This document shows positions 1-6,483 of a DNA stretch of 22,261 nt, in pieces. Each line of letters begins with the position of its first letter. Positions within the stretch are counted from its first letter, which is position 1. This stretch comes from a virus. The DNA lies in the IMG/VR virus record IMGVR_UViG_3300020452_000401, positions 1-22,261 of that record, one strand, 5' to 3'. The notes under the pieces were generated by a model. The model did not search any database. It was not told the origin of the DNA and worked only from the letters and a program-made list of their open reading frames with translations. The translations under genes and the position numbers were made by a program.

Positions 1-1
1 C

Positions 2-67
2 TTCCCCCTTGATCTAGCAGCAGCATCTACCACAGAGGTAGCACTGACTGCACCTTCTATCGGCTAA
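2..67 (+). CDS. C-terminal end of an unidentified upstream protein (partial)
   Basis: An open frame enters from the left edge and ends at a TAA at 65-67, giving the last 21 residues of a protein (ending in APSIG). The tail is rich in Ala, Thr and Ser with no charged cluster. By T7 synteny the gene before the capsid gene would be scaffold (gp9) or another head protein, but T7-like scaffolds usually end in a basic helix, which this does not, so I do not assign it. It stops 3 nt before the next ATG. Confidence 0.5.
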   Translation, partial: FPLDLAAASTTEVALTAPSIG

Positions 68-70
68 TTA

Positions 71-283
71 ATGATTGAATTATTCACCTACTACATCATT
101 GGTGGTGCACTGATTATTGGTGCACCTTCCGTATTTCTATTCATCGCTTTCATGCCTGCACTGCAGAACACGAAGGGCCGGATGGTTGGATACAAAGATC
201 ATAAACAATATGGTGACATCTCATCTTATGAGAATGCACCGACTGATCAATCTAAGTTCTATCTTGTATTGTCAGATAATTAA
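71..283 (+). CDS. Small single-pass membrane protein, weakly PsbM-like
   Basis: A 70-aa protein. Residues about 6-30 form one hydrophobic membrane segment (YYIIGGALIIGAPSVFLFIA), followed by a polar, Lys/Asp/Tyr-rich tail of about 40 residues. The segment has Pro19 followed by Ser-Val-Phe-Leu, similar to the 'VPTxFLxxLF' signature of the photosystem II subunit PsbM, and marine picocyanobacterial PsbM also has a short polar tail. This is resemblance by eye over about 20 hydrophobic residues and may be chance. The ATG at 71 starts 3 nt after the preceding stop and has no Shine-Dalgarno sequence. It lies directly upstream of the riboswitch and the capsid gene. It could equally be an unrelated phage membrane protein. 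Confidence 0.6.
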   Translation: MIELFTYYIIGGALIIGAPSVFLFIAFMPALQNTKGRMVGYKDHKQYGDISSYENAPTDQSKFYLVLSDN

Positions 284-285
284 AA

Positions 286-341
286 GTCCGTTCATCCCTT
301 TGGGACGCATGACATGAGGTGACAGGGAACGGGGTCCCTCA
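286..341 (+). promoter_or_regulatory. Candidate glutamine-II (downstream-peptide) riboswitch
   Basis: Seen directly: a perfect 6-bp outer helix P1 (CCGTTC 288-293 with GAACGG 327-332), an inner hairpin (TCCC 295-298, loop TTT, GGGA 302-305), the unpaired GCATGACA segment at 307-314, and a possible pseudoknot between TGAGG (315-319) and CCTCA (337-341). The order and the words CGTTCATCC, GGACGCATGACA and CAGGGAACGG match my memory of the downstream-peptide RNA, known as a glutamine-II riboswitch in marine Synechococcus, Prochlorococcus and their phages. As in that class, it is followed by a very short ORF. CCTC (337-340) can alternatively pair with GAGG (352-355) of the ribosome binding site, so ligand-stabilised pseudoknot formation would free translation. 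The ON-switch direction is inference. Confidence 0.75.
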
Positions 342-348
342 GTTCTCT

Positions 349-355
349 AAGGAGG
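349..355 (+). promoter_or_regulatory. Strong Shine-Dalgarno AAGGAGG for the 33-aa ORF
   Basis: AAGGAGG ends 4 nt before the ATG at 360. It is one of very few strong ribosome binding sites in the window; most genes here start by coupling to the previous stop. Its GAGG can pair with CCTC at 337-340, which also belongs to the predicted riboswitch pseudoknot, so the site looks like the output of the riboswitch. Confidence 0.7.
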
Positions 356-359
356 ATAT

Positions 360-461
360 ATGCCAAACGTTGAACTTCGTCAGCGTGTGCGTGAGCAAGC
401 CCAAGCTCTTAAAGAGCAGAAGCTTGTCTATCGCGGTGTGGCTTACCTTAAAAGCCGCTAA
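360..461 (+). CDS. 33-aa riboswitch-controlled peptide with YRGVAY motif
   Basis: ATG to TAA gives 33 residues: a charged amphipathic N-terminal helix (residues about 4-21, rich in Arg, Glu and Gln) and a C-terminal KLVYRGVAYLKSR. The L-x-YRG-x-x-Y pattern is the core of DUF4278, a short domain frequent in cyanobacteria and cyanophages; function unknown. It has a strong Shine-Dalgarno and lies just behind a candidate glutamine-II riboswitch, the arrangement that gave 'downstream-peptide' RNAs their name. Its production is therefore probably tied to cellular glutamine. Small basic proteins under glutamine riboswitches in other cyanobacteria inhibit glutamine synthetase (GifB/IF17), but I see no clear sequence match to those. 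The stop codon is part of the hairpin at 457-499. Confidence 0.75.
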   Translation: MPNVELRQRVREQAQALKEQKLVYRGVAYLKSR

Positions 462-499
462 GTAGTTCTGTCATTGGGAGGTGCAAATCCTCCCTTAGC
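457..499 (+). other. tRNA-like acceptor/T-arm hairpin overlapping the stop codon
   Basis: GCTAA (457-461) pairs with TTAGC (495-499), and GGGAGG (476-481) pairs with CCTCCC (489-494) around the 7-nt loop TGCAAAT. On the 3' side the two helices abut with no gap, as acceptor and T stems do in a tRNA, and the loop fits the T-loop consensus at all positions except the second (G where T is expected). Only 14 nt replace the D and anticodon arms, so it is not a functional tRNA. There is no T-tract, so it is not a classical terminator. It could be a minihelix, an RNase processing or stability element, or tRNA-derived. Confidence 0.55.
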
Positions 500-618
500 A
501 ATTGGCATTGGCCCTCTACGGAGGATACCCTTTGCCGTCTAGACGGTGGGAATAGACCACAAAAATTTCAAGATCTTGAATAGGTTATATCAACATTTAT
601 TTTATTTAATTAGTAACA
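500..618 (+). promoter_or_regulatory. Structured untranslated leader of the capsid gene
   Basis: No ORF of note. Three further foldable elements are visible: CCTC-TACG-GAGG (513-524), a hairpin with a stable UNCG-type tetraloop; the perfect 12-nt palindrome CCGTCTAGACGG (535-546), extendable through CCC (528-530) with GGG (548-550); and the perfect 14-nt palindrome TTCAAGATCTTGAA (567-580). The last 35 nt are A/T-rich with no Shine-Dalgarno before the capsid ATG. A late promoter or an mRNA processing site for the most abundant virion protein would be expected here, but I cannot recognise a specific promoter sequence. Confidence 0.55.
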
Positions 619-1734
619 ATGGACACTAATCTAGTACAGCTAGGTCAACAGAATCTTGCTGGTGATAAGCGGGCTCTTTATCTTAAACTCTTCAGTGGAG
701 AGATGTTTAAAGGGTTCCAACATAATACAATTGCACGTGATCTTGTCACGAAGCGTACACTTAAGAATGGTAAATCTCTCCAATTTATCTACACAGGCCG
801 TATGACGAGTGAATTTCATGTACCTGGAAAAAGCATTTTAGGTAACGCCGATGGTGCACCTCCAGTGGCTGAGAAGACGATCACAATTGATGATCTTCTG
901 ATTAGCTCAGCCTTCGTCTATGAATTAGATGAGACACTTGCTCATTACGAATTAAGGGGTGAAATTTCCAAAAAAATTGGTTATGCACTCGCAGAAAAAT
1001 ACGACCGTTTGATCTTCCGTGCCATCGCTAAAGGTGCACGTATTGCATCTCCTGTCGCTGCTACTAACTTTACAGAACCCGGCGGTACACAAGTTGCTGT
1101 CGGTACTGCAGAAGCTGATGCATACAATTCAGTAAAACTGATTTCCGCTTTCTACGACGCAGCAGCTGCGCTAGATGAAAAGGGAGTTAGTACTGACGGA
1201 CGTGTGGCCGTATTGAACCCACGTCAATACTACGAATTGATCCAAGCCGTTGGATCTAATGGTCTTGTAAACCGTGACGCTCAGGGCACAGCTCTGCAAA
1301 GCGGCAACGGCATCATCGAGATCGCCGGGATCAAAATCTTCAAATCAATGAATATTCCTTTCTTCGGCAACTACGGTGTGAAGTACGGTGGCGCTGTCAC
1401 CACTCCTGGTAACACAGGTGACTTCATTGGTAGTGACACTGCGCTTGAAGATGGCGGCAGTGCAACCGGTATGAATAATAACTACGGTGAACAGGATGCC
1501 TTTGATTCCACTTGTGGACTCGTGTTCCAACGCGAGGCTGCGGGTGTTGTTGAAGCGATCGGTCCTCAGGTCCAGGTGACCAGTGGAGACGTGTCAGTTC
1601 TATACCAGGGTGACGTAATCCTGGGACGTATGGCCATGGGTGCGGACTTCCTGAACCCTGCTGCTTGCGTCGAGCTGTATGCAGGTTCTTCTGCTCCTAC
1701 TGCGTTCGGTACTACCTACCCAGCAAACGCTTAA
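619..1734 (+). CDS. Major capsid protein (T7 gp10-like)
   Basis: The 371-aa protein forms the icosahedral shell (HK97 fold). It shares the T7 gp10 plan: an N-terminal segment ending in GDKRALYLKLFSGEM (T7 has AGDKLALFLKVFGGEV), then KSLQFIYTGR, a spacer, EKTITIDDLLISS, and a long helix with ETLAHYELRGEISKKIG, matching the T7 'HYDVRSEYTSQLG' region. Length is normal (T7 gp10A is 345 aa). Base composition is more GC-rich than in the downstream tail genes, as expected for highly expressed codons. There is no Shine-Dalgarno; the ATG lies after a structured leader and an A/T-rich stretch. A strong terminator follows immediately. I see no evidence of the frameshifted long form found in T7. Confidence 0.95.
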   Translation: MDTNLVQLGQQNLAGDKRALYLKLFSGEMFKGFQHNTIARDLVTKRTLKNGKSLQFIYTGRMTSEFHVPGKSILGNADGAPPVAEKTITIDDLLISSAFVYELDETLAHYELRGEISKKIGYALAEKYDRLIFRAIAKGARIASPVAATNFTEPGGTQVAVGTAEADAYNSVKLISAFYDAAAALDEKGVSTDGRVAVLNPRQYYELIQAVGSNGLVNRDAQGTALQSGNGIIEIAGIKIFKSMNIPFFGNYGVKYGGAVTTPGNTGDFIGSDTALEDGGSATGMNNNYGEQDAFDSTCGLVFQREAAGVVEAIGPQVQVTSGDVSVLYQGDVILGRMAMGADFLNPAACVELYAGSSAPTAFGTTYPANA

Positions 1735-1749
1735 TTTTATCCAACTATG

Positions 1750-1775
1750 GGGATCCTTCGGGGTCCCTTTTTTTT
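1750..1775 (+). terminator. Rho-independent terminator after the capsid gene
   Basis: A 7-bp stem (GGGATCC 1750-1756 with GGGTCCC 1761-1767, one G-U pair) is closed by the stable TTCG tetraloop and followed by eight T residues (1768-1775). It lies between gp10 and gp11, the position of the late terminator in T7, where it reduces but does not abolish transcription into tail genes, so capsid mRNA outnumbers tail mRNA. Confidence 0.92.
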
Positions 1776-1781
1776 AATTAT

Positions 1782-2396
1782 ATGACTACTCCCTCTACGA
1801 TTTCACTCGATACCGAACTATCCGCAGTCAACTCAATTTTGGCGAGTATCGGTCAAGCCCCAGTAAACTCTTTAAATCATACTAATCCTGAGATCGCTCT
1901 TCTTCACAACATCTTACGTGAAGTAAATGTTGATGTTCAGAATGAAGGCTGGTCTTTTAACACTGAAGATAACTATAAGTACTCACCCAACATTGATGGT
2001 CATTATATTATTCCTCCAAATGTAATTAGATATGATGTTACTGATGGTCAGAACATTAAGACTACAGATGTAGTTAAACGAAATGGCCGTCTATATGACA
2101 AGTACAACCATACAGATGTCTTTACTACTGATCTCTATCTAGATGTAGTGACACTCTATGAGTTTAATGACTTACCTTCTGTATTTCAAAGGTACATCAC
2201 ACACCGAGCATCGGGTCGTGCAGCGGCTCAATTGGTTGCTAACCCTCAACTGGTGGAGCTACTAGCCACACAAGAGGCACAGTCACGTGCATCCTGCATG
2301 GAATACGAATGTGATCAAGGCGATCACACTTTCATGGGTTGGCCAAATGGCACGTCCTATCAAGCATATAAACCACATCATGCACTAAGGCGCTAA
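1782..2396 (+). CDS. Tail tubular protein A (T7 gp11-like)
   Basis: 204 aa (T7 gp11: 196). It forms the gatekeeper ring between portal and nozzle. Typical family features: N-terminal LDTELSAVNSILASIGQAPV, then a helix ending in 'NEGWSFNTEDNY', YIIPPNVIRYDV, and a C-terminal helix YITHRASGRAAAQLV. The frame is open further upstream, but that extension runs across the capsid end and the terminator; the ATG at 1782, just after the T-tract, gives the normal family start. The stop overlaps the next start (TAATG). Confidence 0.93.
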   Translation: MTTPSTISLDTELSAVNSILASIGQAPVNSLNHTNPEIALLHNILREVNVDVQNEGWSFNTEDNYKYSPNIDGHYIIPPNVIRYDVTDGQNIKTTDVVKRNGRLYDKYNHTDVFTTDLYLDVVTLYEFNDLPSVFQRYITHRASGRAAAQLVANPQLVELLATQEAQSRASCMEYECDQGDHTFMGWPNGTSYQAYKPHHALRR

Positions 2397-5389
2397 TGAC
2401 AAGTATCACTCAAACAATTCCAAGCCTTACTGGTGGCATCTCACAGCAGCCTGATCAGCTGATGCTACCCGGCACAGTTAAAGAGATGATCAACTTTATT
2501 CCAGACATAACAGAAGGCTTGGTCAAACGGCCTGGTTCTCAGTTAGTCAAAGCATTAACTGGTGCTACAAGTACTGGTTGTTGGTTTAGTTATTATCGAG
2601 ATCAATCTGAAGGTGCATATATTGGTCAGGTACAGAGAAATGGTTCGGTTAATATTTGGAAGGCTAGTGATGGTACTGCACAGCTTGTTACCGGTAATGT
2701 ATCTGGTTACTTAACCCATTCTGATATTACTGATCTTAAATTTTTAACTGTTGCTGACACTACGTTCGTCACCAATACTACAAAAGTTGTTGCACAAACC
2801 AGTGATATATCAGTAAAGCCTGGACCTTCAATTGGTAGGGGTAATGCAGGCAATCATTACCAAACTTTTATTGAACTAAGGCAAGTATCACATGGTAGGG
2901 CGTATAGCTTTGATGTTGCTAGTGCCACTGCAACTGAAGAATATACCAGCGGATATTCTGATCGGGGTCCGGCTAGTAGAGTTTCTTTAGGTACTGAAGC
3001 ACAGTCTCCATATTATCAAGTCAATCGAGTTGATGATATTACAGATCATGCTGGTAAAGTTTTAAGTATTAATAGAAACACAGGTGGCACTGCATATAAA
3101 GGGTTAGACCCCCAGCTTCCGTTCCAAGGAAGTGAAATTGTTGCATGTTCTGGTGGCTCTGGATCCGGTATGATTGTCCGGCTGACTAATGTTGGCCAAG
3201 TAAATTTATCTAAGTATGCAGGATCAACCATTAACGGTGATGAGTATGTTGGTCTCTACAATACTTCTGTAGAACTTTTGTTTGGTGGCGATGGTTATAA
3301 AACTACCCAAACCAACGGTAACCCATCTTTTGTTACTGCTGTTCTCAAAGGTGTCACCTATAAAATCTTTATTGAAGAAGTACAGCCAATTAAAACTAAA
3401 TTAGATCTTGGTACATTTAGACCTGCTCCAACAAGTTTTGATGGTAACAATGTTATTTCTGCTGATACCATTCTAGATATCGATAAAGCCAACTCAGACC
3501 TTACGCCAACTATAGAAAAGATTGGTAATGGGTTTATGCTTTCCCATGAATTTCCATTTAATGTAACCACATCAGAGCCGGATCTTTGGAGAATCACAAC
3601 AACTGAAGTTAATGATGTAAGTGAGCTACCTAGGCAATGCAAGAATGGCATGATTGTTAAGGTTGCCAATAGCAGTGATTCACAGGAAGATGATTTTTAC
3701 TTAAAGTTTGAAGGGAATGAAGGTTTAGATGGACCAGGAAAATGGGCTGAAACTATTGCACCTTCAGTAGGGCGTGGTTCTATAGATGCTAACGGTACTC
3801 CTAGTGCAAACTATATAGCCCCTGTAAATGTCCATACTACATTTAATCAAGAAACTCTACCTATTAAGATTCAGCGTACAGTTGATCAATCAAATAATAT
3901 AGTATTTCACGCATCGTATATTACTTGGGAACAACGGAAAGTAGGTGATGATACTACTAATCCTTTTCCTACATTTCTAGGTGAGAAAATCTCACAAACT
4001 TTTTATCATAGAAACCGTCTTGGCTTCTTATGTGAAGACAATGTGATCCTTAGTCAGGCTGATGACCTGTTTAATTTCTTTAACAACACTGCACTTGTAG
4101 TGTCTGGTAACGATCCTATTGATATTACATCTAGCTCTACACAGCCCACAAGGTTTGTTGATTGCATTGAGACTAATACTGGATTGGTTATCTTTGGAGA
4201 AACTCAGCAGTTTATGTTGCATACAGACAGTGACTCGTTAACACCTGACACTGCCAAGTTATCTAACATCTCTACTTATAGGTATAGTCCAGAAACTACA
4301 CCAATTAGCCTTGGTACTACTATTGGTTTTCTAGATGCTGCTGGAGCATATTCTAGATTCTTTGAGATGTTTGATATTAAACGGGAGGGAGAGCCACAGC
4401 TTGTAGATGTGACTAAAGTTGCGCCTAAATTGTTGCCTAATACTATAGATATTTTGTCTATTAGTAGGGAGAATAGCATGATCTTCTTTTCAACAAAAGG
4501 GGATGAGCACATGTATTTATATCGATACTTTAATACTGGCTCTGAACGTCTTCAAGGTGCATGGTGTGAATGGACTTTTCCTTTTAATATTGCTTATACG
4601 TTTGTATTAGATGATGATCTTTATTTAGTCTCTACAACTAATGAGTTATGTGTTCTTAATTTACGGAACGTAATTAATGATACAACTTTAATTGGCATAC
4701 AAGACCCTAATGACTTGTTTATAAATCTCACTTATAATCGGGCTGGCTCACTCCAAAGCTATAAAGTTCATTTAGATTGTATGGAGTTTGTTACTGCGGG
4801 TTCTTATAACAGTGCAGACAATACAACTGCTGTTAGCTGGCCCAATCATGTTCCCCATATTTTTGATAATTTAAATCCGTTTGCTGTTGATTCTAGTACA
4901 GGTGAAGTTTTTATTTATAAATCTAATAGTGGAGATAATTTTGTTTTCCACGGCAACTTTGCAGGTAACCAGATTATTATTGGATACCCAATGGGGAGTT
5001 ACTTGGAGCTACCTAAAATTTATGTTAGTAAAACAGCAGGCAATAAAACTACAACTGATGTTACGGCATCACTAACGTTGCAACGTATACATTATCACTT
5101 TGGTCAAATAAGTGAGATAGAATTTCTTTATACAGCCCCTGGAACAATTGCAGCCGATGCTGCCGATCCGGGAAGTGCCTTGTATCTTCAACAAATGTTT
5201 TCAAACCCCAGTAATTTATATAAATCTGATAAAATTGTAGCTGAGTCAGATATCACATTAACTCAAACAATTTATCAACGAAATTATAATATGAATCATT
5301 TTCTTTTTTCTTACCATCCTGGTCCGTGTACTCTCCATTCATTGACATGGGAGGGTGATTACACACCTAAGTTTCATAAGCGTGTCTAA
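2396..5389 (+). CDS. Tail tubular protein B, nozzle (T7 gp12-like)
   Basis: 997 aa, longer than T7 gp12 (794). It builds the hexameric nozzle of the short tail. The N-terminus has the family hallmark SLTGGISQQPDQLMLPGTV followed by 'NFIPDITEGLVKRPGSQLV'; later segments such as FYHRNRLGFLCEDNVILSQA and 'LVIFGETQQFMLHTDSDSLTP' are also diagnostic. The extra length falls in the first half (residues about 200-480), probably inserted beta domains. Codons are markedly A/T-rich compared with the capsid gene. It starts in a TAATG overlap and its last 8 nt overlap the following gene. Confidence 0.94.
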   Translation: MTSITQTIPSLTGGISQQPDQLMLPGTVKEMINFIPDITEGLVKRPGSQLVKALTGATSTGCWFSYYRDQSEGAYIGQVQRNGSVNIWKASDGTAQLVTGNVSGYLTHSDITDLKFLTVADTTFVTNTTKVVAQTSDISVKPGPSIGRGNAGNHYQTFIELRQVSHGRAYSFDVASATATEEYTSGYSDRGPASRVSLGTEAQSPYYQVNRVDDITDHAGKVLSINRNTGGTAYKGLDPQLPFQGSEIVACSGGSGSGMIVRLTNVGQVNLSKYAGSTINGDEYVGLYNTSVELLFGGDGYKTTQTNGNPSFVTAVLKGVTYKIFIEEVQPIKTKLDLGTFRPAPTSFDGNNVISADTILDIDKANSDLTPTIEKIGNGFMLSHEFPFNVTTSEPDLWRITTTEVNDVSELPRQCKNGMIVKVANSSDSQEDDFYLKFEGNEGLDGPGKWAETIAPSVGRGSIDANGTPSANYIAPVNVHTTFNQETLPIKIQRTVDQSNNIVFHASYITWEQRKVGDDTTNPFPTFLGEKISQTFYHRNRLGFLCEDNVILSQADDLFNFFNNTALVVSGNDPIDITSSSTQPTRFVDCIETNTGLVIFGETQQFMLHTDSDSLTPDTAKLSNISTYRYSPETTPISLGTTIGFLDAAGAYSRFFEMFDIKREGEPQLVDVTKVAPKLLPNTIDILSISRENSMIFFSTKGDEHMYLYRYFNTGSERLQGAWCEWTFPFNIAYTFVLDDDLYLVSTTNELCVLNLRNVINDTTLIGIQDPNDLFINLTYNRAGSLQSYKVHLDCMEFVTAGSYNSADNTTAVSWPNHVPHIFDNLNPFAVDSSTGEVFIYKSNSGDNFVFHGNFAGNQIIIGYPMGSYLELPKIYVSKTAGNKTTTDVTASLTLQRIHYHFGQISEIEFLYTAPGTIAADAADPGSALYLQQMFSNPSNLYKSDKIVAESDITLTQTIYQRNYNMNHFLFSYHPGPCTLHSLTWEGDYTPKFHKRV

Positions 5390-5822
5390 ATTAATTCACC
5401 CAATAACTATGCAGGCTGCCTATGAGGTGGCCTGTAACTTACGTCCAGATGATTACAGAGAGGTAGTAGAGGGACATGGACATGACCCAAAGCTCACCTT
5501 ACCTATAGGTGCTAAACAAACAGACTCTGTGTACTTTACATCACCTACAGGGGTGATTGCTGGTGTAGCTGGTGTAGGGGCTGCAGGAGAGATCTGGATG
5601 TTGTGTACGCCTGCTATCTCTACATTTCCTATTACGTTTGCACGGGAAGCTAAACGCTATATCGAAAGCCGCCAAGAGGAATTGCTTTGGAACATAGCTG
5701 ATAAACGTAATACTACACACCTAAAGCTTCTCAAGTTCTTGGGTTTTAAATTCCTTAGGGAACTAATTCATGGACCAAACAATTTAACCTTTATAGAATT
5801 TTGCCGTGTGCGAACCCGTTAG
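5382..5822 (+). CDS. T7 gp13-like virion-associated protein, GNAT-related
   Basis: 146 aa from the GTG at 5382 (T7 gp13: 138). The second half aligns by eye with T7 gp13: 'EIWMLCTPAI' for 'QCWFVTSDQV', then a basic helix, ELLWNIADKRNTTHLKLLKFLGFKF for T7's 'TLWNYVWVGNTSHIRFLKTIGAVF'. The pattern 'N-x-x-H-x-x-x-L-x-x-x-G-F' is that of N-acetyltransferase (GNAT) folds, though no catalytic activity is known for the phage proteins; T7 gp13 aids assembly of the internal core. The start is uncertain: GTG 5355 would overlap gp12 more, ATG 5409 would trim the N-terminus. It overlaps gp12 by 8 nt and gp14 by 17 nt. Confidence 0.8.
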   Translation: MSKLIHPITMQAAYEVACNLRPDDYREVVEGHGHDPKLTLPIGAKQTDSVYFTSPTGVIAGVAGVGAAGEIWMLCTPAISTFPITFAREAKRYIESRQEELLWNIADKRNTTHLKLLKFLGFKFLRELIHGPNNLTFIEFCRVRTR

Positions 5823-6483
5823 CCTTGGTTTAGGTCTATTGAGTGCAGGTAGTTCGGGGCTCTCAGCTTATGCTGGACATAAACAAGCCCAAGATCAAGC
5901 TGCTGCTCAGAACAGATCAATTGCTAACCAAGCAAATCAAAGAAACCGCAAGTATGAATTAGACAATCTCCAAGGGATTGCAGAATACAATACTGCTAAA
6001 ACAGATGTTAAACGTCAACAAAATGAAGTGGGGTTACAATTTTCACGCTCTGCTTCTGAAGAACAACTAAGAGAAGACGATGAAATCAATCAATATATTT
6101 TACAGGATCAAACACTTGTAGCACAATTATTAAAAGATGCACCTGTTAATGAAGGTGGACGTGCACGTACTAGAGGCAGGAATTTACAACTTTCTGTTGG
6201 TAGGCAACGAGGTTCTAATTTTGTAAATCTGGCTCGTGGCCGTATTGCTTCCAAAATTCGATTAGACGATGCACGCAGACAAGCAAACTCAAAAAGACAG
6301 TCACTATTTGCAGGGGTTGCTTCTCCATTCCGTGCAGGTCCTCCGCCAAATCAAAATGTCGAATTTGTTAAAGGTCCTAGCAAGCTTGGCCTTGTTGCAG
6401 GCTTGGCTGGTGCAGCAGTTAATGGTGCAAGTACATACAACAACTTTGCACCTGAATCTCAACGTATTGGAGGAATTGCATGA
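5806..6483 (+). CDS. Internal virion (core) protein, T7 gp14-like
   Basis: 225 aa (T7 gp14: 196). The GTG start gives MCEPVSLGLGLLSAG, the 'MC-x-P/A' plus small-residue hydrophobic start typical of gp14 proteins. A Gln/Ala/Asn-rich helix follows (residues about 25-60), then an Arg-rich middle (GGRARTRGRNLQLSVGRQRG) and a C-terminal hydrophobic stretch GLVAGLAGAAVNG. gp14 is ejected first and forms a pore in the outer membrane for DNA delivery. The last codon overlaps the next start (ATGA). Assigned by position, length and N-terminal pattern; overall sequence is divergent. Confidence 0.85.
   Translation: MCEPVSLGLGLLSAGSSGLSAYAGHKQAQDQAAAQNRSIANQANQRNRKYELDNLQGIAEYNTAKTDVKRQQNEVGLQFSRSASEEQLREDDEINQYILQDQTLVAQLLKDAPVNEGGRARTRGRNLQLSVGRQRGSNFVNLARGRIASKIRLDDARRQANSKRQSLFAGVASPFRAGPPPNQNVEFVKGPSKLGLVAGLAGAAVNGASTYNNFAPESQRIGGIA

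Noticed and set aside
457-501. Functional tRNA gene
   Set aside because: Only acceptor-like and T-arm-like helices are present; no D arm, no anticodon arm and no CCA end.
576-610. Sigma-70 type promoter (TTGAAT followed by A/T-rich hexamers) before the capsid gene
   Set aside because: The region is generally A/T-rich and no -10 box at proper spacing stands out; TTGAA is also explained by the 14-nt palindrome.
1665-1781. Upstream extension of the gp11-like gene into the capsid gene
   Set aside because: It would translate through the terminator hairpin and lacks similarity to gp11 N-termini; the ATG at 1782 gives the normal start.
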